Source: Candidatus Edwardsbacteria bacterium RifOxyA12_full_54_48 (GTDB lineage Bacteria; Edwardsbacteria; AC1; EtOH8). From it: 64,000 nucleotides of DNA. A program made the translations under genes and the position numbers. The DNA lies in contig MFFN01000009.1 in the NCBI GenBank assembly GCA_001777915.1, positions 1 through 64,000 of the forward strand. Direction: 5' to 3'. How positions within the stretch are numbered: position 1 is the first letter of the stretch; each line of letters starts with the position of its first letter. The notes under the pieces are model-generated. The model had not been told where the DNA came from. It worked only from the letters and a program-made list of their open reading frames with translations, and did not search any database. Shown here piece after piece: positions 9,441-20,500 of this stretch.

Positions 9441-9887
9441 ATGAATCTTAACGATATCAGGCCGGCCAAGGGCTCGGTCAAGAACAGCAAGCGGCGAGGC
9501 TGCGGGACCGGCTCCGGACACGGCGGCACCTCCACCCGGGGGCACAAGGGGCAGAAATCACGGGCCGGCTCGGGGGCCAAGGTCCCGGCCTGGTTCGAGG
9601 GCGGCCAGATGCCGCTGCAGCGCCGGCTTCCCAAGCGGGGCTTCACCCCGCTGAAGAGAAGGATCTATCAGCTGGTGGACATCTCCTCCTTGGCCAAGAT
9701 CTCCGGGGCCAAGGAGATCGATCCGGCCTACCTGGCCAAGAAAGGGCTGATCAAAAGCACCCAGAAGCCGGTCAAGATCCTGGGCAAAGGCGAACTCAAG
9801 AACGCCCTGACCGTCAAGGCCAGCGCCTTCTCCGAAGGGGCCCGGAAATCTATAAAAGCCGCCGGGGGCAAGGCCGAGGTAGCCTAG
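9441..9887 (+). CDS. rplO: 50S ribosomal protein L15
   Basis: The 148-residue product has the Gly-rich L15 N-terminus (RRGCGTGSGHGGTSTRGHKG) and the FEGGQMPLQRRLPKRGF motif. L15 is a late assembly protein bridging 23S rRNA domains. It precedes secY as in most spc operons. Confidence 0.97.
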   Translation: MNLNDIRPAKGSVKNSKRRGCGTGSGHGGTSTRGHKGQKSRAGSGAKVPAWFEGGQMPLQRRLPKRGFTPLKRRIYQLVDISSLAKISGAKEIDPAYLAKKGLIKSTQKPVKILGKGELKNALTVKASAFSEGARKSIKAAGGKAEVA

Positions 9888-9948
9888 ATCGCAGCACCAT
9901 GCTTGGCCCAAGAATTTAATTGCTAATTTACAGTAATGGATTTGGGTG

Positions 9949-11262
<1,314 letters not shown>

Positions 11263-11265
11263 CCC

Positions 11266-11919
11266 ATGAGAATAGTCCTGTTCGGGGCCCCGGGCTCCGG
11301 CAAGGGAACCCAGGCGGCTTTCATCAGCCGGGATCGCAGGATACCGCATATCTCCACCGGCGACATGCTCAGGGAGGCCGCCAGGAACGGGACGGAGGTG
11401 GGGTTAAAGGCCAGATCCTTCATGGACCGCGGGGCTTTGGTGCCGGACCAGGTGATGATCGAGGTGGTGGCCCAGCGGCTGGAAAAGGATGACGCCCAAA
11501 AAGGATTTTTACTGGATGGCTTCCCCCGGACGGTGGAACAGGCCGAAAAGCTGGATGAGATCCTAAAGCTCCGGGGGATGAGCATCGATGTTGTTCTCTG
11601 GCTGGAGGTGGACGACCGGGAGCTGGTGAAAAGACTGACCTCCCGCCGGACCTGCCCCGGATGCGGGGCGATCTACAACCTTCTGTTCCAGGCCCCCAAA
11701 ATCCCGGACAGATGCGATAAATGCGGATCGGCCCTGGACCAAAGGGTGGACGACCAGCCGGCCACCGCAAAAAAAAGGCTGGAGGTTTACCAACAGCAGA
11801 CCTCCCCGCTGAAGGATTATTACCTCTCGCGCGGCATCCTCAAAAAGATAGACGGCGCTAAAACCCCCGATCAAGTATACAGTTCTTTAAAAGAAACCCT
11901 GTGGTCCGGGCGGAAATGA
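11266..11919 (+). CDS. adk: Adenylate kinase, zinc-lid form
   Basis: Adenylate kinase interconverts AMP, ADP and ATP. The 217-residue protein has the P-loop GAPGSGKGTQ (residues 7-16), the DGFPRT motif (84-89), and a long LID with Cys130, Cys133, Cys150 and Cys153 that fits the zinc-binding subtype. It starts three bases after secY, and its stop overlaps the map start. Confidence 0.97.
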   Translation: MRIVLFGAPGSGKGTQAAFISRDRRIPHISTGDMLREAARNGTEVGLKARSFMDRGALVPDQVMIEVVAQRLEKDDAQKGFLLDGFPRTVEQAEKLDEILKLRGMSIDVVLWLEVDDRELVKRLTSRRTCPGCGAIYNLLFQAPKIPDRCDKCGSALDQRVDDQPATAKKRLEVYQQQTSPLKDYYLSRGILKKIDGAKTPDQVYSSLKETLWSGRK

Positions 11920-12665
11920 TAATCATCAACAGCAGCTCCGATATCTCCCGGATCAGGGAGGCCGGCAAGATAATCGCCGGTCTGTGGGATGTTTTTAAAA
12001 AATCCGTTGCCCCGGGCATATCAACCCTGGAGCTGGATGACCTGGCCTGCGATTTCATCAGGCAGCGGGGCGGCGAATGCGCCTTCAAGGGCTACCGCAA
12101 CTATCCTGCCAACCTGTGCATCTCCATAAATCACGAGGTGGTCCACGGCATACCCCGGGCCGATCGGAAACTGAAATCAGGCGACCTGGTGGGGATAGAC
12201 GTGGGGGTCCGCAAAGCGGGCTTTATCGCCGACGCCGCCCGGAGCTACCTGGTGGGCGACAGCCCCTCGCCGGAGGCCTTGAAGCTGATGGCGGTGACCC
12301 GGCAGTCGCTGGAGCTGGGGATCGAGCAGGCCCGGGCCGGCCACAAGGTCACCGACATCTCCAAGGCCGTCCAGCGGACGGCAGAGAACGCCGGATTTTC
12401 GGTGGTGCGGGAGCTGTGCGGCCACGGGGTGGGGGCCAGCCTCCACCAGGAGCCGGAGATCCCCAATTATTTCCGGCCCGGCCACAGCCCGGAGCTCAAG
12501 GCCGGGATGTCGCTGGCCATCGAGCCGATGATCAACACCGGGGGGGGCGAGGTGAAATTCCTGTCCGACGGCTGGACGGTGGTGACCAGGGACGGCAGCC
12601 TGTCGGCCCATTTTGAGGACACGGTGATAGTCACCGACGGAGACCCGGAGATAGTCACCAGATAG
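11916..12665 (+). CDS. map: Methionine aminopeptidase, type I
   Basis: It removes the initiator Met from nascent proteins. ATG 11916 overlaps the adk TGA (ATGA) and gives [19 protein letters not shown], a normal MetAP start of 249 residues; an upstream in-frame GTG at 11901 is less likely. Pita-bread fold motifs are visible: [17 protein letters not shown] with two Asp ligands, [20 protein letters not shown] with the His, and the Glu ligands in AIEPMIN and HFEDTVIV. Confidence 0.95.
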   Translation: MIIINSSSDISRIREAGKIIAGLWDVFKKSVAPGISTLELDDLACDFIRQRGGECAFKGYRNYPANLCISINHEVVHGIPRADRKLKSGDLVGIDVGVRKAGFIADAARSYLVGDSPSPEALKLMAVTRQSLELGIEQARAGHKVTDISKAVQRTAENAGFSVVRELCGHGVGASLHQEPEIPNYFRPGHSPELKAGMSLAIEPMINTGGGEVKFLSDGWTVVTRDGSLSAHFEDTVIVTDGDPEIVTR

Positions 12666-12715
12666 AGCGACCAGCCGGTAGCGATAACCCAATAACATCA
12701 GTAACCAAGGAGTGC

Positions 12716-12934
12716 ATGGCCAAACAGGAAGGGATACAGGTAGAAGGAACGGTGGTGGAGAATCTTCCCAACGCCACCTTCAGAGTGGAACTGCCCAATG
12801 GTCATAAGATACTGGCCCATATCTCCGGGAAGATGAGGATGCATTTCATCAAGATCCTTCCCGGTGACAAGGTGACGGTGGAGCTTTCTCCTTACGACCT
12901 GACCCGGGGCCGGATAGTATACCGTTTCAAGTAA
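12716..12934 (+). CDS. infA: Translation initiation factor IF-1
   Basis: The 72-residue OB-fold protein has the classic IF-1 pattern: [20 protein letters not shown], then [21 protein letters not shown] and [11 protein letters not shown]-1 occupies the A site during initiation. The AAGGAG just upstream (12706-12711) is a good ribosome-binding site. Confidence 0.97.
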   Translation: MAKQEGIQVEGTVVENLPNATFRVELPNGHKILAHISGKMRMHFIKILPGDKVTVELSPYDLTRGRIVYRFK

Positions 12935-12971
12935 AAAAACAGTCCGTTAAGAATAAAGGAAATGGGATAAA

Positions 12972-13085
12972 ATGAAAGTAAGGGCTTCGATAAAAAAGAT
13001 CTGCGAACACTGCAAAATGATCCGCCGCAAGGGGGTCTTAAGGATCATCTGCAAGAACCCCCGCCATAAGCAGAGGCAGGGCTAG
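12972..13085 (+). CDS. rpmJ: 50S ribosomal protein L36
   Basis: This 37-residue gene begins [15 protein letters not shown] and ends NPRHKQRQG. Cys11, Cys14, Cys27 and His32 form the L36 zinc knuckle. ATG 12972 follows an A-rich leader with weak AAGGA at 12956-12960. Its place between infA and rpsM is the normal alpha-operon order. Confidence 0.96.
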   Translation: MKVRASIKKICEHCKMIRRKGVLRIICKNPRHKQRQG

Positions 13086-13123
13086 TTAAATTTTTAAGCG
13101 TTTATATTTAAGGAGGCAATAAG

Positions 13124-13507
13124 GTGGCCAGAATTGCTGGTGTTGATCTTCCCCGCGAGAAGCGGATAGAGGTAGGGTTAACCTATATTTTCGGTATCGG
13201 CCCGACTTCCGCCAAGAAGATACTTTCGGCAGGCAAGGTCGATCCCAATAAAAGGGTCAAGGATCTCACCGAGGACGAGGTGGGTCGGCTACGTTCCATC
13301 ATCGAGGCCGAGCACAAGGTGGAGGGCACCAAGCGGACCGAGGTGGCTCTGTCGATCAAGCGCCTGATGGAGATCGGCTGCTACCGGGGCCTCCGGCACC
13401 GCCGGGGACTGCCGGTGAGGGGCCAGCGCACCAAGACCAACGCCCGGACCAGGAAAGGGCCCAAGAAGGCCGGGGTGGTCAAGAAGAAGGCCCCGCCCAA
13501 GAAGTAA
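13124..13507 (+). CDS. rpsM: 30S ribosomal protein S13
   Basis: The 127-residue product starts at GTG 13124 after AAGGAGG (13110-13116). It has [20 protein letters not shown] and the C-terminal [19 protein letters not shown] basic tail contacting P-site tRNA. S13 forms intersubunit bridges with L5. Confidence 0.97.
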   Translation: MARIAGVDLPREKRIEVGLTYIFGIGPTSAKKILSAGKVDPNKRVKDLTEDEVGRLRSIIEAEHKVEGTKRTEVALSIKRLMEIGCYRGLRHRRGLPVRGQRTKTNARTRKGPKKAGVVKKKAPPKK

Positions 13508-13551
13508 GATAAACTTTTCAGCGGTTAACATTTTCGATATAAAGGGGAAAA

Positions 13552-13941
13552 ATGGCTGAGGATAAAAAAAGCCAAAAGAAAAAAGAGAAGAAGATAGAGT
13601 CGGCCGGGATAGCCCATATCCAGTCGACCTTCAACAATACCATCGTCACCATTACCGACAAGAACGGCAACGTGATCGCCTGGGCCTCGGCCGGCAAGGC
13701 CGGGTTCAAGGGGTCCCGCAAATCCACCCCCTTTGCTGCCCAGGTGGCCGCCGAGAGCTGCGCCAAGGTCGCCCTGGGGTTGGGCATGCAGCGGGTGGAG
13801 GCCTGGGTCAAGGGCCCCGGCGGCGGACGGGAATCGGCCATCCGCTCTTTGCAGGCGGCCGGACTCAACATCAGCGTCATCCGGGATGTCACCCCGGTGC
13901 CGCACAACGGCTGCCGGGCCCCCAAGAGGAGGCGGGTCTAA
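13552..13941 (+). CDS. rpsK: 30S ribosomal protein S11
   Basis: The 129-residue product has the S11 core: [37 protein letters not shown], and the end [19 protein letters not shown]11 lies on the platform near the E site. The N-terminus is a short Lys-rich extension. Confidence 0.97.
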   Translation: MAEDKKSQKKKEKKIESAGIAHIQSTFNNTIVTITDKNGNVIAWASAGKAGFKGSRKSTPFAAQVAAESCAKVALGLGMQRVEAWVKGPGGGRESAIRSLQAAGLNISVIRDVTPVPHNGCRAPKRRRV

Positions 13942-14028
13942 AAGTCCGCAGGCGCTTTCGTCTGCGGTGTCGGAGGATCAACCCCGGGATAATTTTCAAG
14001 GAAATCATTAAGGAGGTTTTTTACACAG

Positions 14029-14658
14029 ATGGCCAGATATACGGACGCTAGATGCAAACTGTGCCGCCGCGAGGGCACCAAGCTGTTTTTGAAGGGCGAG
14101 CGCTGCAATTCCGCCAAATGCGCCTTTGAGAAGAGGAGCTATCCTCCGGGCGAGCGCGGCAAAGAGATCAACCGGAAGCCTTCGGGCTATGCCATCCATC
14201 TCCGGGAAAAGCAGAAGGTGCGCCGCATCTACGGCATCCTGGAACGCCAGTTCCGGGGATACTTTGACAAGGCCTCCCGCATGAAGGGGGTCACCGGCGA
14301 GAACCTGCTGTCGCTGCTGGAGAGGCGGATGGACAACGTGGTCTTCCGGATGGGGATGGCCCCCTCCCGCTCGGCCGCCCGCCAGCTGGTGGGCCACAAG
14401 CATTTCCTGGTGAACGATAAGGTGGTGAACATCCCCTCCTACCTGATCAAGCCGGGGGACGTGATCAAGGTCAAGGACAAGAGCAAAGAGAACATCATCA
14501 TCAAGGAATCTCTGGATAAGAATAAAAGCCGAGCCCTGGTCTCCTGGCTGAAGTACGAGCCGGCCACCATGAGCGGCAGCCTGCTTAACGTGCCGACCCG
14601 GGACACCATCGGATTGCCGATCAACGAGCAGTTGATCATCGAGCTCTATTCCAAGTAG
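14029..14658 (+). CDS. rpsD: 30S ribosomal protein S4, zinc form
   Basis: S4 nucleates 30S assembly. The 209-residue product keeps four N-terminal cysteines (Cys9, Cys12, Cys26, Cys31), the zinc-binding version. An S4 RNA-binding domain follows at about residues 99-160 ([20 protein letters not shown]). AAGGAGG lies at 14010-14016. In E. coli S4 represses the alpha operon; no leader structure could be assigned here. Confidence 0.97.
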   Translation: MARYTDARCKLCRREGTKLFLKGERCNSAKCAFEKRSYPPGERGKEINRKPSGYAIHLREKQKVRRIYGILERQFRGYFDKASRMKGVTGENLLSLLERRMDNVVFRMGMAPSRSAARQLVGHKHFLVNDKVVNIPSYLIKPGDVIKVKDKSKENIIIKESLDKNKSRALVSWLKYEPATMSGSLLNVPTRDTIGLPINEQLIIELYSK

Positions 14659-14738
14659 GCCTTAACTGCCTGGCTGGCCGCTGATAAAAAAGCGGCGGGC
14701 TCAACCTTCAACCGTTAAACAAGGGGGCAGACTTAACC

Positions 14739-15728
14739 ATGAGATGGAAAAGTTTACAGATGCCGAAAGGCATTATCATAGATGAAGCCAACAATACCGA
14801 CATTTTCGGACGTTTTACCGCCGAACCCCTGGAGCGCGGCTACGGCCTGACCCTGGGCAACGCTCTGCGCCGGGTTCTGCTGTCCTCCATAACCGGGTCA
14901 GCAGTGGTGGCGGTCAAGATCGAGGGGGTGCTGCATGAGTTCTCCACCATCCCCGGCATCATGGAGGATGTCACCGAGATCGTGCTCAACCTGAAGCAGC
15001 TCAGGATCCGGCTGCATTCCGAGCATCCCAAGACCGTCTACCTGAAGGCCCAGACCAAGGGCCGGATCACCGCCGCCCAGATCGAGGGCGACCCCGATGT
15101 GGAGATCCTGAACCCCGATCTGCACCTGGCCACCCTGTCCGAGGACGGCAGCCTGAAGATGGAGCTGACGGTGGATCACGGCCGGGGATACGTGCCGGCC
15201 GAGGTGTTCCGCAAGTCATACAACACCATCGGGCTGATCCCGCTGGATGCGGCCTTCTCCCCGGTCTCCAAGGTGAATTTCCACGTGGAGAACTGCCGGG
15301 TGGGCGAGCGCACCGACTACGACCGCCTGATACTGGAGGTCCACACCGACGGCTCCATCAAGCCGGACATGGCGGTATCCTACGCCGCCAAACTGCTGCA
15401 GGACCACATCGGGCTGTTCCAGTCCTTTGGAGACAAACCCGACGAACTGCGCGAGGATGCGGTGGATAACGACATGCTTAAGATGCGGGATATGCTCAAC
15501 AAGCCGGTGGAGGAGCTGGAGCTGTCGGTCCGCTCGGCCAACTGCCTGAGAGCCAATAATATCAACACTCTGGGCGACCTGGTGCAGAAGACCGAGAGCG
15601 AGATGCTCAAGTACCGTAATTTCGGACGCAAATCCTTGGCCGAGCTGTCGGTGATCCTCAAGGCTATGAGCCTGAGCTTCGGAATGAAGGTCGACCAATT
15701 TCTGGAAACCAAGAAGAAATCCAAGTAA
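14739..15728 (+). CDS. rpoA: RNA polymerase alpha subunit
   Basis: The 329-residue product has the N-terminal dimerisation domain (FTAEPLERGYGLTLGNALRR) and the C-terminal DNA/activator-binding domain (LELSVRSANCLRANNINTLG, KYRNFGRKSLAEL). Both domains are complete, of normal length. It is placed between rpsD and rplQ as usual. Confidence 0.98.
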   Translation: MRWKSLQMPKGIIIDEANNTDIFGRFTAEPLERGYGLTLGNALRRVLLSSITGSAVVAVKIEGVLHEFSTIPGIMEDVTEIVLNLKQLRIRLHSEHPKTVYLKAQTKGRITAAQIEGDPDVEILNPDLHLATLSEDGSLKMELTVDHGRGYVPAEVFRKSYNTIGLIPLDAAFSPVSKVNFHVENCRVGERTDYDRLILEVHTDGSIKPDMAVSYAAKLLQDHIGLFQSFGDKPDELREDAVDNDMLKMRDMLNKPVEELELSVRSANCLRANNINTLGDLVQKTESEMLKYRNFGRKSLAELSVILKAMSLSFGMKVDQFLETKKKSK

Positions 15729-15770
15729 ACAACATTTTTCGACTACTTTTCTTAAGTAGAATGGAGATCA

Positions 15771-16313
15771 ATGAGACACCGTAAAGATACCGTCAAATTA
15801 AGCCGCACCCGGTCCCACCGGGCCGCATTGGTCAGCAACATGGTGACCTCCCTGTTCAAATACGAGCGGATAAAGACCACCATCACCAAGGCCATGGTGA
15901 TCCGGCGCGACGCCGAGCACATGATCAGCATCGCCCAGAAGGGCACCCTGGCCGCCCGGCGCCAGGTGGCCACCGTGGTCAAGGACCAGACGGTGCTGAG
16001 GAAGCTGTTCGATGTGATCGTCCCCCGGATGAAGGACAAGAAGTCGGGCTTTATCTCCATCGTCAAGCTGTGGCCCCGCCACGGCGACGCCGCCCTGCTG
16101 GCCCAGATGGAGCTGTTCGGCGCTCCGGACAAGGTGAAGCCCGAGGAGGCCGGAAAGAAGGCCAAGGCCGCACCCAAGAAGAAGCCCGCCTCCGCCAAGG
16201 CTGCGGCGGACAAGTCCGAGAAAAAGGAAGAGGGCGAGAAAAAGGCCCCCAAGGCCAAGAAGGAAAAGCCGGAGAAGAAGGCCGTCAAAAAAGAGGCCAA
16301 GAAGGCGGAATAA
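15771..16313 (+). CDS. rplQ: 50S ribosomal protein L17 with Lys/Ala/Glu tail
   Basis: The first ~118 residues are L17 (MRHRKDTVKLSRTRSHRAAL, KAMVIRRDAEHMI). A further ~60 residues of mainly Lys, Ala and Glu form a highly charged tail not found in most L17 proteins. It ends the alpha operon and is followed by a strong terminator. The tail is probably disordered and could touch rRNA; that is inference. Confidence 0.96.
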   Translation: MRHRKDTVKLSRTRSHRAALVSNMVTSLFKYERIKTTITKAMVIRRDAEHMISIAQKGTLAARRQVATVVKDQTVLRKLFDVIVPRMKDKKSGFISIVKLWPRHGDAALLAQMELFGAPDKVKPEEAGKKAKAAPKKKPASAKAAADKSEKKEEGEKKAPKAKKEKPEKKAVKKEAKKAE

Positions 16314-16331
16314 TATCCTTTGAACAATGCG

Positions 16332-16364
16332 GGCGCAGGGTGATTTTCACCTTGCGCCTTTTTT
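16332..16364 (+). terminator. Intrinsic terminator after rplQ; copy 1 of a repeated terminator sequence
   Basis: A 12-bp stem (GGCGCAGGGTGA with TCACCTTGCGCC, one G-U pair, 3-base loop) is followed by six T. It lies 18 bases past the rplQ stop. The same core sequence recurs at 16672-16702 and 25147-25178. Confidence 0.9.
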
Positions 16365-16424
16365 ATGAATCAAACGGGAAAAGCAATTAACTTTGGAATA
16401 CATCAGCCTGGATCTGCCCCTGGC

Positions 16425-16660
16425 GCAACGTTGTTACTTTCTTGTGACCAAGAAAGTAACCAAAGAAGTCACAACCGCCCAGTTGCGCGGCGGGCAGGGC
16501 GTTTGCTCCGGCATTCATTGGACCAGAGCCGGCAGAAAGCAGATAACGCAATGAATGCTTTTTCGGAGCTGCGGCAATGCCGCTCCACTGAAGGCGGGGA
16601 CCAGAAAGCCAGGAAATTTGTGCCTATTAGCGGTTCCATTTTATCCGAGCACAGTCGTGG
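16425..16660 (+). repeat. Dispersed repeat element, partial copy
   Basis: It opens with a perfect 12-bp inverted repeat GTTACTTTCTTG / CAAGAAAGTAAC (16433-16460, 4-base loop). The following ~170 bases resemble, in inverted orientation, the element at 44700-45100, including the segments CCGCCCAGTTGCGCGG and CCGCTCCACT. The second palindromic end seen in the other copy is not found here, so this copy looks truncated. Apparent reading frames inside it are not convincing genes. Confidence 0.6.
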
Positions 16661-16671
16661 GATTGTTAACT

Positions 16672-16702
16672 GCGCAGGGTGATTTTCATCTTGCGCCTTT
16701 TT
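16672..16702 (+). terminator. Repeated terminator sequence, copy 2
   Basis: GCGCAGGGTGA and TCATCTTGCGC form an 11-bp stem followed by CTTTTTG. It has no gene directly upstream; it closes the repeat-rich spacer and precedes the promoter at 16722. Confidence 0.75.
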
Positions 16703-16721
16703 GTTTGCCAGAAAATAATGC

Positions 16722-16750
16722 TTGACAGGTTATGGCAATAATGATACTAT
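16722..16750 (+). promoter_or_regulatory. Predicted sigma-70 promoter
   Basis: TTGACA (16722-16727), a 17-base spacer, then TACTAT (16745-16750). Transcription would start near 16757 and run through the CCAGA array, a hairpin at 16937 and into the gene at 17028. Confidence 0.65.
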
Positions 16751-16777
16751 GCAATAAAGTTTGGTATATGGTAAAAA

Positions 16778-16915
16778 ATGATGAATAAAAGCGTAAAAAT
16801 ATATTCGTTTGGCATATACCTTGCCAGACCAGACCAGACCAGACCAGACCAGACCAGACCAGACCAGACCAGACCAGACCAGACCAGACCAGACCAGACC
16901 AGACCAGTTATATAA
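16778..16915 (+). CDS. Possible 45-residue leader peptide with five RPDQT repeats
   Basis: From ATG 16778 a frame runs through the CCAGA array: a short start (MMNKSVKIYSFGIYLA), five RPDQT repeats, then RPVI and TAA. It lies between a promoter and an attenuator-like hairpin, 21 bases before the hairpin. No good ribosome-binding site is seen, and any 5-base repeat encodes a 5-residue repeat in all frames, so coding is uncertain. Confidence 0.25.
   Translation: MMNKSVKIYSFGIYLARPDQTRPDQTRPDQTRPDQTRPDQTRPVI
16824..16907. repeat. CCAGA pentanucleotide tandem array, about 17 copies
   Basis: Eighty-four bases of perfect CCAGA repeats (16.8 units) without a single interruption. Such purity suggests recent or ongoing slippage. 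The array lies within the expected 5' leader of the gene at 17028. A change of one unit would shift any reading frame that crosses it. Confidence 0.97.
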
Positions 16916-16936
16916 GTTATTACCGACAGAAAACGT

Positions 16937-16980
16937 CCCGTCTTGCTTCCCGCAAGGAAGCAGGGCGGGTTTTTTGTTTT
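16937..16980 (+). terminator. Intrinsic terminator or attenuator in the leader of the 17028 gene
   Basis: CCCGTCTTGCTTCC and GGAAGCAGGGCGGG form a long stem (minor mismatches) with a CGCAA-type loop followed by six T. It lies between the promoter at 16722 and the gene at 17028, so readthrough would be needed for expression from that promoter. Confidence 0.8.
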
Positions 16981-17027
16981 AAGTTTTCCCACCTATTTTA
17001 ATGTGAGTATGAAAGGAGGTGAAACTT

Positions 17028-17378
17028 GTGGCAATAAGAATTGGACGCAGCTTTGCCGATCTGATAAGCATATTGGAGCAGGTCACGGCTGGCCTTAAAT
17101 CGGCTGCCGGCGACGCCAAGCAAAAGGCTTATGCGTTGGAACTGGGTAAATATTTGAGTGTTTTGCGTGCATTGGATGAAAAGCAGGAGAAGGCCAAGGC
17201 CGAACTGCACAAGCTTTCCAAGGACTTGAAGAAAAACGAAACCGAAGTGCGGTTGCTGCTGGGCAAGGTGGTAAGCTATTTGGAATCGGAATATGGGAAA
17301 TCTTCGCCGGAACTGCAAAAGTACGGGGTGGCCCGCAGGCAGCCGGGCGGGAAAAAGGGGCCCAGGGTAAAAGCCTAG
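17028..17378 (+). CDS. Small helical protein, unknown function
   Basis: The start is taken as GTG 17028, eight bases after an ideal AGGAGG (17014-17019), giving 116 residues. The protein is almost entirely helical, with heptad-like stretches rich in Leu, Lys and Glu (about residues 15-90) and a basic, Gly-rich end (RRQPGGKKGPRVKA). No signal peptide or membrane segment is seen. I do not recognise the family. It sits alone between the repeat spacer and the RHS gene. A nucleic-acid-binding or bundle-forming role is speculation. Confidence 0.7.
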   Translation: MAIRIGRSFADLISILEQVTAGLKSAAGDAKQKAYALELGKYLSVLRALDEKQEKAKAELHKLSKDLKKNETEVRLLLGKVVSYLESEYGKSSPELQKYGVARRQPGGKKGPRVKA

Positions 17379-17560
17379 TGTATTAGAAAAACAGCACACA
17401 GTATCTCGGGGTGGTATCCAGGTATTATGTTAATATACGGCATTAGTATGTCAAGGTAATCTACTATTAAACAATAGAATATTATAGTATTGTTTATATT
17501 TATAATAAACTGAAAATGGTTGGCCAAACTGAAATATTAAACGTAGAAAGAAGGTTTTAT

Positions 17561-20500
17561 ATGATAAAGCGAATAATACTAAGTGCGATGCTTTTGTTGG
17601 CGTTTTCTAATTCGTTTGCTGCTTTTGGAATTAAGTATGTTCCAATAAAAGATACAATATTATTATCACCTGGTGAATCATTTTCTGGTAGCGTGTATCG
17701 TTATGCTTGGTCGAACGAACCTGGTTGGTACACCTTTATAGATGATTGTATACGCCCATTGTTTGACCGAAATTTATCTTTTAATAGTGGTTGGCCTTAT
17801 GTGCTAGATACGGGAAATAATAAAATTCATGTCAGAGGGTTAGATTCTGATAGTACTTGGGGTTTAAATGCACCTAGTACACACTATGCAAGCGGATTTT
17901 GCACATATTCACTATGGATTGATCCAGACGCAACGCCGAGCAGTACATTGTATGCCGTTCATGTTCTTAATGGTGGGTCAGATATTGGGAATGCCGTTCA
18001 TGTTCTTAATGGTGGGTCAGATATTGGGAATGCCGTTCATTTTAAAGTTGTAGCTAAAAAGCCGAAAGGATGTGATGGAATAGGGAATCCTGTATCTGCT
18101 CTATATGGCAATAAAATTCTTGATGAAAATGATATTTCGTATAAAGATTTATATTTCCAAAGAAAATACGCAAAAGGAATAAAATCATTAAGTGATAGCA
18201 GTAAATATTGGAGAAAACCATTTGGAAGCATTGATTGGAATCATAGTTGGAATATATATCTTACTAAAAGTTCTAATAACGATACTATAATATTGATTGA
18301 TGGCATCAATGGTTGGAATAAATATTTACGTATTTCTGGTAGTACAGATTATTTATCAGAGCGACAGGACGGAAATTATTTGGATAGTATTACCGGCGGG
18401 GGGTGGAATTTAAATAAATCTGACGGTACCAGGTATAGATTCAATATTTATGGCACAGTGGATAGTATAATTCTGAAAAGCGGCAAGTTTTATAAACTAT
18501 GGCATGCTGCAGATAGCACATACCTTGATAGCATTTCAAGTTATTGTGGTAGCAACCTAACTTTACGCTATGGTGTTTCAAATCAATTATTAAGGTTGTT
18601 TTATGATTCTTTAGAATATTACGTTGAATATAGATATGATACAACAAGAGCAGGTATGAATATCAGTCAAGTAATTTCTCATATTAACAGCGATGGTTCG
18701 GAGAACATTTTAAGCAGATTTTATTACAATGGCGATATTACTAAAAGTATAAACGGGGATTATGGTTCTGGCAGATTGTCTGTATATCAAAGGGGTTTAG
18801 GTTGTATAGACACAACCTATAGAGGTAGTAATAAAAAATATGATCGTCTTTGTTGCTGGTATGATTCAACTAATAACAAATTATGTTATCAGGAAATGAT
18901 AAAAGGCGATAACGATACTAATATAACAAACGACAAGGTGGTTTATAAGGCTTATATAAAATATTTCTTTAACTCATCAACTACTACAGGATATGATAGT
19001 ACTAAAGTATACTACTGGGAAGAAAATTCGATAATAGGTGCACATGATCCTACTAATCACAACTTTAATCCTAAGGACAGCCTTGCTGCCTGGACCGATA
19101 ACGAAAAATATTTTATAAAAACTTTAATATTCAACAAGGACGGAACCAAATACAAGGACATGACCTATAGCCCCATTACCGGGATTACTGTTACTACAAA
19201 AGATACAATTTATGACAAGGATTACAATCCCGGTTTGGTGATTGGCCCCAATGACGACAGCACGAAATATTATTACTCCACCTATAAAAACCCCGGTGAC
19301 ACTACCACCCGCTACTGGCCCAGCCCCAGCAAGGTAAAATACCCCAACGGGGATTCGGTGATGACCTACTTCTCGGCCAAGGGGGATTCCAATTACCGGC
19401 TGCCGGATTCGAGCCGGGACGAGATGGGGCGGATAACGGTCTACCATTACGATTCTGAATACAACGATACGGCAGTGGTGTATAAGAACCGGGTGCTGGC
19501 CGACGGCGAGGGCAGCAACCACGACGTGACCACCAGATACCATTACAACAGCAAGGGCAACCTGATTGAAACCCTGGATCCTCTGGGGCACAAGACCATC
19601 ATGCATTACACCGATTCCGATACCGGGCAATATATGATAGAACAGCGGATAGACATGGGAACATCCGGGGAGGGTAACGAGGATATAGTCACCCAGTACG
19701 GGTATAATTTGAGTAATGGGACTATGGATACCATGACATTCTACCGGGATTACCCCAACAATCCCAGCCGGACCTATTATACCTACGACCAGTTCAAGCA
19801 TCTGGTAAAGACGGTTTATCCCGATACCGCCAGGGATTCCATGGTTTACGACCTAAAGGGTAATCTGCTTAAAAAATACACCATCAAGACAGATACGCTT
19901 TATAAGGCGGAATACGAATACGACCCGCACGACCATCTGACCAAGCTAAAGGAATACCGTTCGCCCAACGATTCGGCCAATGCCTATGATTCCACCCTGT
20001 ATGCCTACAACCTACACGATAAGATGATATCCCAGACCAACGCTTTGGGTAAAATTACCAATTATACTTACTGCATGGACCGGTTGGTCAAAATCGCCTA
20101 TCCCGATACCACGTATGATAGCATGGGCTACTGGCCCGGGGGCGATCTGAAGTTCAAAAAAGACCGCAAGGGCCAGGTGACGTATTACCAGTACGACGGC
20201 TATTCCGCCGGCTGCGGCTGTATGTCGTCCAGCCGCTCAAGATTGGCCAAAAAGTATTATTACGACAGCTTGGACCAGTATGTCAACGGGTTCAACTATC
20301 CTTCTGATTCGGTGATCTACGATTATGACCAGGTTGGCAACCGCACAAAAATGGTTGACAAAAACGGAACTACGATGTATTCTTACGACGGGCTTTATAG
20401 GCTGCAAACCGACTCCTGCGGCTATTTGAACACCAAGAACAGATACCAATATGATATGGCCGGCAACCGGACCCGGTTGAAGGTTTATAAGGGCGATGAC

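Noticed and set aside
16365-16682. Open frame of about 105 codons in the rplQ downstream spacer
   Set aside because: It lies within the dispersed repeat and has no conserved domain or ribosome-binding site; the parallel frame in the second copy is diverged without keeping a protein pattern.
16824-16907. Possible CRISPR array in the CCAGA repeat block
   Set aside because: The units are 5 bases with no spacers; it is a simple tandem repeat, and no cas genes are present.
16747-16992. Minus-strand frame with SGLVW repeats
   Set aside because: It is only the antisense reading of the CCAGA array and the terminator; any pentanucleotide repeat gives a five-residue repeat, and no ribosome-binding site is present.
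17516-17560. An earlier start for the RHS protein
   Set aside because: ATG 17561 has a ribosome-binding site and places the signal peptide at the N-terminus; the extension would bury it.
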